From Acephala macrosclerotiorum (lineage: Eukaryota > Ascomycota > Leotiomycetes > Helotiales > Mollisiaceae), in NCBI GenBank assembly GCA_014904845.1, contig MU119300.1, positions 62,001 to 126,000 of the forward strand: 64,000 bases of DNA, in the 5' to 3' direction. A program made the position numbers and the translations under genes. Positions 37,126 through 46,982 of the stretch are shown here, piece by piece. Under the pieces are notes generated by a model. That model made no database searches, had not been told where the DNA came from, and worked only from the letters and a program-made list of their open reading frames with translations. Positions within the stretch are counted from its first letter, which is position 1. The number at the start of each line of letters is the position of its first letter.

Positions 37126-37703
37126 ATGAAGCTTCTCAACCTAATCCTCACCATCTCAGCCCTCCTCCCATCTCTGATCTCTTCCTCACCCCTTCCTCAC
37201 CCAGAACCCACTGCCAGCCCCTCTATCATCGAGAAACGCAACTTCAAAGACTCGTACCTCCCTCCCTTCCCCCCTCTCTTTCATTCCACACTACCAGAAA
37301 AGATTGACTGACAAAAGCAGATGCAACAACATCGGATTCGACGGCCGCTACCTAACAGCTGACTGCCGTACCTTTGCCGGAAACTACGTGCATAACCAGG
37401 TCGATCTGAATAATTGTATTGGTGATTCTAGAGGTGTTTTGACGCATCCTGGGTTTGTCCTCCTCTCTTCTTCCCCCTTTCCCTTCTTCCTCTCTTGTCC
37501 TTTTCTGATTGAAAACTGGGGATGGATTGAGATATGTGCTGAGTTGGGAAAACAGGTCCGGGTTTGCGAGTCAATGTCAGAATTGGGAGCATTGGGCGAG
37601 TACGATTAGAGGGTTGTGTCTTGACTCGGGACATGTTTTGAGGTACACGGAGATCGACATTGGGTTTATTGAGAATCAGAATGGGGTGCTTGCTGGTTGC
37701 TAG
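37126..37703 (+). CDS. Secreted cyanovirin-N homology (CVNH) protein
   Basis: Three exons, 37126-37253, 37321-37452 and 37556-37703, give 135 aa. The N-terminus is a signal peptide (MKLLNLILTISALLPSLISS). A short pro-segment ends in a Kex2-type Lys-Arg (IIEKR), so the predicted mature protein starts NFKDSCNNIGFDG. Two half-repeats of the CVNH fold can be read: SCNNIGFDGRYLTADC, then NQVDLNNCIGDSRGVL; and FASQCQNWEHWASTIRGLC, then YTEIDIGFIENQNGVLAGC. Each joint restores a conserved piece, which supports the splicing (DS/C, HPG/SGF). CVNH proteins are small carbohydrate-binding proteins found in ascomycetes and ferns. Ligand and role vary, and here they are unknown. The protein has about seven cysteines. 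Confidence 0.85.
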
Positions 37704-38113
37704 ATGACTTTGGGTTGAGATGTTGGGTTGAGATCCTCGATATGCGTTCTGGAAACATCCATTTGGCGGAATCGAGACTCAAGAACGAGGAAATCACGGG
37801 AGAATGGCGCACTCCCAAGCAGATACACGGACCTAGGGGTGATAAATGTTGCCGAGCAGCTTAGTCTTAAATTGTTTCTCTGCTTTTTGAGAATTTAGAG
37901 TACACAAAGATTACAAAAAGTACAGGTCCGAAGACTATCACCGCAAACTCCTATCGCGTCCCAGAAACAAGTGTATCTTTAATTCATCTATTACCATAAC
38001 ATCGAAGATAAACGCCCCTTGCTCACGTGTTTCCATCTCCGTATTCCATTCGTCCCAAACCTCCTGCTAATTTCGCCTATATATCTACCGATTATATCCC
38101 AAAACACGATCAT
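37704..38113. other. Convergent 3' region, no gene
   Basis: This lies between the 3' ends of the CVNH gene (plus) and the oxidase fusion gene (minus). Nothing coding was seen. Confidence 0.5.
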
Positions 38114-41100
38114 CTAAAGCCCTTGCTGCGAGTATGGAGGAGCAGGTGTCGTAGGTGGGCTAACCAGAGATCTATCAAGAATGTCAGTATTGTTCAGATC
38201 GAGAGAGAGAAGGGAAACTCACCCCCAAGGATTAGTATTAGCCACACTGTTCGCCCCCGTTAAATCCGTATAATCCTTCGTATTCCCTGCCGCATTCCCC
38301 TTCATCGCAATCCCCTGCGCCGCACACGCACTCCTATGAGACACCGGCACATATAAGTCCAACGCTTGCAACTCCGTCGGAGCCTCAATAAACGTCGCCG
38401 TCAATCCTGCTTCAACATGCCATTCAATATGACAATGGAACAGCGTGACGCCTGGGTTGTCGGCTACGAATCGGATGGTGACGGAGCCGTCGGCCATCAT
38501 TAGGACGGTGTCGCGACGCATGGGGGGACCAGACGGGATGTTGATGGGGAAGTTGGCACCGCCGGGGTCGCGGCCTACGACTTGGAAGTTATGGCCGTGG
38601 AGATGGAAAGGATGGGCGAAGGAATCGTGGTTGCTTAAGGTGAGTTCTACGACTGCACCATAAGGCAAGACGATGGGGTTGCTTTGTTGGCCGTAAATGG
38701 CAGCGTTATTGATGTCAGCGGCGGGACCGTACATGGCGGTATAGAGGGTTGGGACTTTTTGCGGGACGTAGTCGATGCCGTTGATGTAGCCTCTGTATTG
38801 GCCGTTGCCGTTGGTGCCGAAGGAGACAGTCATGTAGATGGGCAGGGTTGGAGGGTCGAGGAGAGGCATTTGGTCGTAGGGGACGAAGACGGAGTCGTCG
38901 AAGGGTTGGGGTGTGAGGGACAATGGTGCTGGCATTGCGAGGGCGGCGTTGTAGACGAGGAAGGCGGAGACTTCGGTGTTGAATGCTGCGGGGATGACTT
39001 GCGGATTGAACATGTCTGTGTACATTGATGCTTTGATGGCAAAGTTCTGCGTCGAAGTTGTCTTGGCTGTGAGAATGACACTGTATCGTTGCGCAACAGT
39101 GATGAATAATTGGCTGACAGTGTATGGCTGAGTGTACACACCATCAATCTCGACAACAGTGATGTCGTGTTGATCGAATTGAAGGTATTGCGGTGCAAAG
39201 GCTCCCATGTTGATGATTCTGAAGAGATATTTCTTGCCTGGAGTGATACTGAACTTGACATTCTGCGCCTCATTGATCAAGATCGAGTTTGGCACTGGTT
39301 CTGCTCCATTGTTGTTGTTCGCGTTGTCTTGAGACTGGTAATAGTTGATCAAACCAGGAGCTTGGGCGTGATACAAATCAGTGAGAGTCATGACATATTC
39401 CGTATCGACACGATATGGAGCGTTTACATCATTGACGACGAGAGGACCTCTGAATCCATCGATGTACTGTCCACCAATGTGTGCATGGTACCAGTATGTT
39501 CCGGGTTGCGTGACTTTGAACTCATAGACGAAGCTTGCTCCGGGCTGGATTGGACACTGAGTAACCATTGCTGGTCCATCGGCGAATGTAGTATTCTTCT
39601 GGAAGATACCGTGGAAATGGATGGCAGAACTCTCGTTGACGAGGTTATTCGTCACAGTAAGCTTGATGGTGTCGCCCATGTTGACTGAAAGTGCTGGGCA
39701 TGGCCACACTCCATTAATACCGATGAAAGGTCGAGTATATCCATCTGGAGCCGCATTTACCCATCCAATGCTCCAGGTGAAGCTTCTTGTCTTGGGAGCC
39801 GGAGGAGTGACATATGGCAGAGCTGACGAGGATGTTGAACTCGACGCTCTGGATGACGATATGGTTGAGGTAGTGAAGGAAGTCGGCACAGCTGAGGATG
39901 AAGTCAATGTAATCGGCGAGCTAGTCGAAGTCAACGCAATCGATGGACTAGTCGAAATTTTGGAGCTTGTCGAGCTAGGAGCAGCTGATGACGATGAGAG
40001 TGAAGAGGCAGCAGCTGGGTTGTACATATAAAGATCGAGCCTGGAACCAGCACCGCAATACTCTGATACGCTGCCGGAGCACAGCATCGAGCAGTCTGTG
40101 GTTGCAGTCAGAGCAGATCCTGCGCCAAGAGTATTGCCACAGTAGCATTGTCCAGCATACTCAATACCGGCGTATGTATAACCTGCACAGGACGCAATGC
40201 ATGCCTCCACAGTCATCGTGGTGCTCGTGAAAGTGGCTCCCGTGAGAGCGCGACCGGCAGTAGCCTCTGTGTAGCATCCCTGCCAAACAAATCCAGCCGA
40301 AGTCTGAACATGAACTGGGGCCGCAGGCGGCGGGTAATAAATCGTGTTCTGATATGTAGAGAGTCTATTGGCCTTTCCACAGATTTCAGTGGCATTTCCA
40401 CCACATGGTTTATTGCAATCCGTCTCTGTTGCCCTCAGTGTGGCATTTAGAGTATACCCACAATAACACTCCGAACCATATTCGACGCCGAAGTAGTCGT
40501 AGCTGGTACATTTTGTGGCACACATCTCCAAAGTCATGGTAGAATTGACATATTTTATGGAAGAGAGTGTTCGGACGTTGTTGACTAAGTCTGTGTAGCA
40601 ACCAATGTACTGGAATGTGCTGATTGTCTTTGGCTCCAGAGGGTTGAGTGTTCCAGAAGGTGTGATGGCCGTAGTTATGATGGACGAGGAGGTAACGGTG
40701 GTCGAGGTCGAGGATAGAATGCTCGACGAACTGCTTGATGAGGAGAGGATTGGCGTGATCGTTGAAGTCGAGACAGAGCTTGACGAGGTCGACGAACTTG
40801 TAGCCTTAGTCGTTGATGGAGATGACGACGATGATGCTGAACCCTGAGCTGCAGTACCCTGCATCAGAAGATCCGTGAAACCACCATCACTCCAGAAACT
40901 GATGGTCGAAGCAGCAATCCCAGTCGAATTCGGCAAAAAGACTAGAGGAATCGTTAGAGAAGCACCTGCCGCCAAGGTTGAGCCAATCGCAGGGAAGTTC
41001 GAGGACGTGAAACCATTTCCTACAGTCGAAGAGGTGATATTTTGATACGGCTGTCCAGTCGCGTAGTAATCCTGCCAAGCAAGACCATTGAAGGTCAAAG

Positions 41101-43535
41101 ACTGACTGCCCTTGTTTGTAAGGATGATTGAACGAGAAGATTGAGAGGGTTGTGCTCCACCAATGAACACCCCGCCAAAATTCATTGTCGTCTGATTGAT
41201 GACAAGGTATCCTCCAGAGGCAACTGCTGTTCCGGAAAGAGGGACAATCGTGTTCTGAAGGTATCCGGAGGGCGCTGTGGCACGTACATTGAGGGTTCCT
41301 GCCTGACTGCCCGGCGCGAGGGGGGCAGCTGATGCATTTTCGTACGCCAGAAGGGCTGCATCGCTGAGATTGAAGACCTATCACAAATGTCAGAATTTGA
41401 CTCTGTATAACCGAGCGAGGAACTTACGACGGGGAAGCTGAACTGTGCCCCAGAAGCTACACTCGCAGGAAGCGCTGCACTTCCGCAGTTGAAGATAGTA
41501 GAGGTGATGTCGCACTTGGGAGCGGTAATTGCAACATTTGCGGTACATGTGACTTGAACCGTCGAGGTAGAATGGACCATTACTGAGCCAAGAGAGGCAG
41601 GGTTCGGGGTACAAGTCAAAGGAACCTTGGACTTTTGGCCACCTCCACTGAGCGAGAAGAGTACGTTGGCCTTGGTCGTGTAGATTCGACCGTCCCCGAA
41701 AGCAGGACGTTGATTCTTGGTCAGACCTCCAGTAGCAGCACCGGTAGGAAGTGTGATCGGAGTCAAGACGCCATTGACTGGGACAGCGTTGTAGGCTAGC
41801 AACCCTTTGTTGACATCAGCAAGCCAAACGATTCCAGTTCCAGGAGCCCCATTGTTGGTTGTGATCGTTGGAACAGACTTTCCAGCGAATGTCAGAGCCG
41901 TCTTTCCAGCAAACGTGAACTGTGGAACTCCGCCTTGATTGCTGAACGAGTATGCATACATGCTATCACCGGTTGGGGCCAAATAGAGATACCCGCCCTC
42001 AAGTGGGTAGCTTCCGGGACCACTGAAGTATGAATTGGCGTTGGTGATAGTTTGGATGACGTTGTTCGATCCAGCGGTACCTCCAGCAAATCCTCCCAAG
42101 TTGTCGGCATTCATGATATAAACGTTGCCATCCTTTCCTCCAGCGACTGCAATCCTAGAGACACCGTTGCCATTAAAGACGGTCGGGTCGAGCAATCCGA
42201 CTCCAGCTGAACCAAAATCACGATCTCCTCCATTCAGACTGTCATATGCATAGGGTTCGAAGTAGTCTGCCTGGGTGAGGGTTCCCGCACTGGGATCCAC
42301 CGCCATGTTGACCACGCATTGCTCGAGTGTGCTCAGATACACCTTTCCACTTGCTGCCTTCCCATTTGCTCCACCGTTCGCGCCTGCTCCTCGAGCATTG
42401 CCAGTGACAAAGAAAACACGGTTCGCACTCGTGTCAGCGGCAAGACCCATTCCGCTCTGCCAGATTCCAGCCTTTCCACCACCTTGAACGGTGATGTCCA
42501 ATGTCTGAGGTGAGGGAGCTCCAGGACTGGCTTCCATTGCTTGGATGTTAGTAACGCCAACTCCACCAGTCTTGCTGACGGACACCAGCATTCCGGTGTA
42601 ATTGAAATTGTCGCAGTGGCCACCGAAACCTCCACTTCACGAGGAATAAGCAGAGATCGATGTGGATGGAGCGGGGTATACTAACACAATGGTGTTGCCA
42701 AACATCGCCAGACCAGGCCGATTTAGAACAGTTCCGCCAATGAAGTAACTGGCATCATAGTAAGCGGTGTCCAGAACATTGCACTGCAAATACTCACCGA
42801 GTGGGATCATTGTTGGCATTGTGGCCGTCGATAATAACAGGGAAGCCCGAGACATCTGTGAGTCCTGGCAACTTGACAGCGTAGAATTTATATTGACCTG
42901 GAGAGATCCATGAGCAACTAAGTTTTATATCCTTGATTGATGACATACCCAATATTGTTCCTTGAGGTCCAGCTTGTCCTGCACCAGATTGTCAATTCTC
43001 TTCATGCACCAGCTCAGAATCTGGCAACTAACCGTTCTTGTAGCCTTTGGAGAAAAAGTACATGATATCCGTGGCAGTGTCGATGATGGGTGTACCCGTT
43101 ATCCCCACTGTGTTTGGAATGTCACCACATTGGGTGTCAGTGGAGGCGAATGGGGCATCGAGCGTTCGAGTGTTGACGATGTTGCCCGTAAATCCATCGA
43201 TAACTCTAACAATATTCTGATTGGAGACCGTGATAACATATTCATTAGGGGCACCGGGAGGGGTGTAGACCAGTGGTTTGGCATAGAATACTTCGTTGGT
43301 ATTGTATGTTTTGCTCCAAGCAATGGTCAAGTTGCTGGCAACAGCGGTCGGATCGATATTATGATTAGGTAAATAGCCTGATTGAGGGGGATCCTAATTT
43401 TGAGTTAATATTGTCGCTTGTGGCCTGTAAGTTGGAGGTACATACGGCATCTTGCCACGAATCTGTAGATGCAAAAGAATGGACAAGGGCTGGCAGCACC
43501 GCCAGCCCTAACACCGAAAACAACCGCGCAACCAT
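38114..43535 (-). CDS. Secreted PQQ-like propeller / WSC / multicopper oxidase fusion protein
   Basis: Eight exons: 43535-43446, 43393-43033, 42978-42949, 42897-42798, 42748-42686, 42634-41428, 41377-38223 and 38171-38114. Introns are 49-52 bp, except 54 bp and the last of 51 bp. The result is 1687 aa in one frame. Domains in order: signal peptide (MVARLFSVLGLAVLPALVHS); a PQQ/quinoprotein-like beta-propeller to about residue 550 (NEYVITVSNQNIVRVIDGFT, AGIWQSGMGLAADTSANRVF, DFGSAGVGLLDP, GGKDGNVYIMNADNLGG); Ig-like modules to about 800; Ser/Thr-rich linker; WSC 1 at about 872-959 (YIGCYTDL, YFGVEYGSECYCGYTL); WSC 2 at about 980-1070 (WQGCYTEA, YAGIEYAGQCYCGNTL); linker; multicopper oxidase at about 1149-1631. 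All copper sites are present: HFHG (His1204, His1206), YWYHAH (1248, 1250), HPFHLHGH (1539, 1542, 1544) and HCHIEWH (1598, Cys1599, 1600, 1604), with Leu at the axial position. GAEPVP and HCHIEWHVEAGLTATFIEAP resemble Fet3-type ferroxidases. No membrane anchor follows. If the last intron is retained, translation stops right after NPWG. Confidence 0.86.
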
Positions 43536-45929
43536 TATTATCAAACGAGTGACAGGAGGACAGAGTGATGCAAAAAAGGAAAAGGAAAAGGACAGTCGAT
43601 AACGAGTGACGACTGGAGATATAAGGCAGGGAGGAGAGAGATGGAAGAGAGACAGACAGAGATAAAGAGGTAAGACAGGAATCTCAAACTTCCACACACA
43701 TCATCGGAGCAAAAAAAGCATCACAACGTCAGACAAGCGATGATCTGGACAAAAGTGGTCTTAGATATGCATTCCACAAACCAGAAGTCTCAAGTGACAT
43801 GCTACGCTGCACAGGAAATTGTCCATAAGCGGCATATCAGCTGGAAAGGGGTAATCAGATGGAAGCGAGACGTTTGCTGATGATGTCTATGATTGTTTTG
43901 GGCGTCTTGGGCGATGAAGGAACGCCGAGTGCTGTGGCCTAGCGGCAAAGCGCGGAAGCGAGCCTGACAAGGCCTAACAACAGGGAATGCTAGGCCCAAA
44001 GGAGCCGAACCTCGTAGTACGGAGTATTCTCCCCCTGGAACATCACCGCATGCATGAATCCTACATCTCGATACAGAGTATTTCCACATTGTGATCCTTC
44101 ATCGTGCTCAGCGGCTCAGCTCTTGGACTTCATTTCATTCTTTTCAAAGAGATGGCGAAAACCTCCTGTCTGAGCCAAGGCCCTTGGCACGAGAACGGAA
44201 AATTGCCAGCTGGTCGCCTTGGCTCAATTCCAGCGATTCAGAGTGGCCTATGAATGCCATGCTGGCAAATTCAATATTCTCGTGGGCCGTGGTCTCCAAG
44301 TAGTTTTCTTGGCACGCCTGTCGTGATAACGAATTCTTCGCTGCCGTGCCACACTGGCCAGGCACAACCCGATCCCCGGGGTCTTCATTGCATCGCTGTA
44401 TTGATCTTGGACTTGGACTGTGCCTTTTTATGCTTATCATGTTTGTGCTTGACCGTTTTGCTCTTGCCTTCCTATCTGGGCTTCTTCTTCGAATATCATA
44501 TCTGATTGTCAGATTGAGAATCTATAGCAGTGTGGTTGGCCAAGTTCATCACGGTGGCGTCCAAGAAATAGTCACACGATACCCGCGCCGAACATTATAA
44601 AAATTAATTGTGAGGTTTCAGAGTTAGAAAGTTTCATTCCTTTTGGATGATCCGCCAAGCTGAAATTCTCGATCTCGGCTTGTCCCATTGCTTTTCCCTA
44701 TGCCAAGTACCTCGTGGCTTTAGCTTTCAATAGCACGCCTCTTGGCACCCTAGCACTAGGGTGGTCTCTATCACGGCCCGATAACCAACAAACGCCGCTC
44801 GAATTGCCAGTGAAGCGTCGTCAACGAACTGCTCTTTGACAACGATTCCAAGTTAGAGCCATTTCCCAAGCAGGCAGTTCGGAACTCGCAAAAATTAAGC
44901 TTAAGCAAGCGGTTCCTCGACCTCGAGGATCGACCCCACTTGCTCCGCAACGTTTCTAACGGCATACATCAGTTCACATATCATTAGGAATTTCCTTGTG
45001 CAATAATTCGATTTAGACACAGACAACCAGCTACTTGTGGTGTCATTCCTCGGCTCCGAGAATCAAATCGAGGTCTTTCGAGTCCTCAATCGCTCGAAGC
45101 ACGTGACCTGCATCGGTGATGGTACCTATAACCCATGAGCTTGACAGTAGACATAATGCGTATCATCCGGCAAATGTCTGATAGACAAGATCTGGGTCAT
45201 AGGTCAAGGGCGTGATTGAAAGGAAACAATGATTTAACTCTGCCTTGTCCCCAAAATTGTTTGTCATCTGAGTATTATTTAGATACTTTGTAGTGTCTTC
45301 CAAGATAATAGTCTTTATTACACAACAAATTAAAAAAATGCCAAAGTTCAATATCTGGCAAAATGGCAAGTGAATATTTGAATAGAAAGGAACGCATCAA
45401 GTCTGCATCGTCAAAAAATTTGCTTTGCTATCCAAATAACATTCTACTTCTTGCATTATCCTTAGGCATCACAGCGTTCATAAATTATGTTATCAAAGCT
45501 CATTAGTTATGACTTCAAGCCAGGAGATTCTTTCTGATTAATTCAGGCCATGCGTGCATCTGGTGGACAAGTCATGCTTGGTTCACCGCGAAGCTGTTAT
45601 CCTGCGTGGCCGCCGACCATTTCCATCGCATTGCTGCTTCAACTATAGCATGGCTGATTCAATTATCTTCTCTGATCTTAAGGTTATGGCTTGAGCCGCA
45701 ACCCTTATCGAGTCTAACTCCTAAAGCATGCTCTCTCTCATGAGGTCGCGTGTTTCATGGCCCTCCACTACCATGACTCCTCGTCAACAAGGGGATCCCT
45801 CGGCGATCATTGCAGAACGACATACCTTTCAATTCAATTTTGAACTCCTATCTTCGAATGCAGACTCTCGAAGCGTTCTAAATTTCTTCTATCGCATCTG
45901 CTAACGCCAAGCAAGGATATTCTTCCGGC
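43536..45929. other. Intergenic region, no supported gene
   Basis: The first few hundred bases are the promoter of the oxidase fusion gene (minus strand). The rest has only short frames without motifs and becomes A/T-rich toward 45300-45500. A GTAGTACGGAGTA-like motif occurs near 44015-44027. The approach to 45929 may contain decayed 5' sequence of the xylanase remnant. Confidence 0.4.
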
Positions 45930-46741
45930 CCGATTTTTCAGCACTGGCGAAACGGTGACCTCAGGTGGCACAGGCAAAAGTTTCTACTCCTCGTCTTGGG
46001 ATGATGGACAAGCGAAGGCAAAGTACACAAATGGCAAAGGCGGAGAATACAGCGTGACTTGGTCAGGAAATAAGGGGAACTTCGTCTGCGGGAAAGGATG
46101 GAATCCCGAAGGTGCTAGGTAATGCTTCTGCACACCGTTCTGAATTCAGCCCATTCTTGGGGTTATAATGAGACTGATCCGAAGTTTAGGGAAGTGGATT
46201 TCACAGGCACCTTCTCCCCAGATGGCAACGCCTACCTCTCAATCTACGGCTAGACCACAAACCCCCTCGTTGAATACTACATCGTCGAATACTACGGCAC
46301 ACACGTCCCATACGACAACTCAGAAGCACAAATGAAAGGCAACGTGACCAGCGATGGCAAATACTACCAAATATTCACCAAGATCCGAAAGAACAAGCCC
46401 AGTATCCAAGGAACAACAACTTTCTCGCAGTATTGGAGTGTGAGGGATGGGGGAAACAAGACGCTGGGGAGTGTTTGTGGGACAATCTCGACAGGAACCA
46501 ATTTCAAGGCTTGGGAGAAGGCGGGGTTGAAGATGGGGAGGCAGCAGTATGATGTGGCAACTGAGGGACAGGATAGTAATAGGACGGCGAAGGTTACTGT
46601 TGGTGCTGCGCCGATTGAGACGTGAGTTTCCTCTCCATGTACACTTGATCCATTAACCGATACTCACATCACTACTCTTATCGCAGGTCTATTCCGAAGA
46701 ATCTCGGCGGTATTACAAATGCCTCACGCCTGATAAAATAG
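45930..46741 (+). pseudogene. Broken GH11 endo-1,4-beta-xylanase gene
   Basis: Exon-like pieces 45930-46118, 46190-46621 and 46687-46741 read as most of a glycoside hydrolase family 11 domain: SGGTGKSFYSSSWDDGQAKA, YTNGKGGEYSVTWSGNKGNF, CGKGWNPEGAR, VDFTGTFSPDGNAYLSIYG, then an in-frame TAG at 46251-46253, then TTNPLVEYYIVEYYGTHVPY. The expected residue at the stop is Trp (YGWTTNP in the family), so TGG became TAG. The nucleophile Glu of NPLVEYYIVE and the acid/base Glu of DVATEGQDS remain. Downstream sequence looks intact to a TAG at 46739. No signal peptide could be found: the upstream frame runs into a stop without a Met. The stop plus the missing start argue for a pseudogene. A single-base sequencing error would not explain the missing 5' end. 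Confidence 0.8.
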
Positions 46742-46982
46742 CAAGTACCGTACAAGCTATATCTAGCTCTAATAATATTCTGAGCATAAAGTCGCTCGTT
46801 GTACCTATACATTCAAGAACAATGATACCAAAATATGTGGCATGCCCAACCATTACCCACGTGACAATGGAGGAAAAGAGAGAAGCTCACGGCACACTTC
46901 CACCATCATGATATTACTACAAAAGATCTTCGCTACTAATTTGAAGAGATTGTAAGATGAACATGAATGACAAGATTCTCTC

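Noticed and set aside
38684..39688. Plus-strand Val/Asp-rich frames opposite the oxidase domain
   Set aside because: Shadows of the multicopper oxidase coding strand.
43921..43990. Stretch resembling tRNA arms (GTGGCCTAGCGGC)
   Set aside because: No complete cloverleaf and no B-box GTTCGA at the right spacing.
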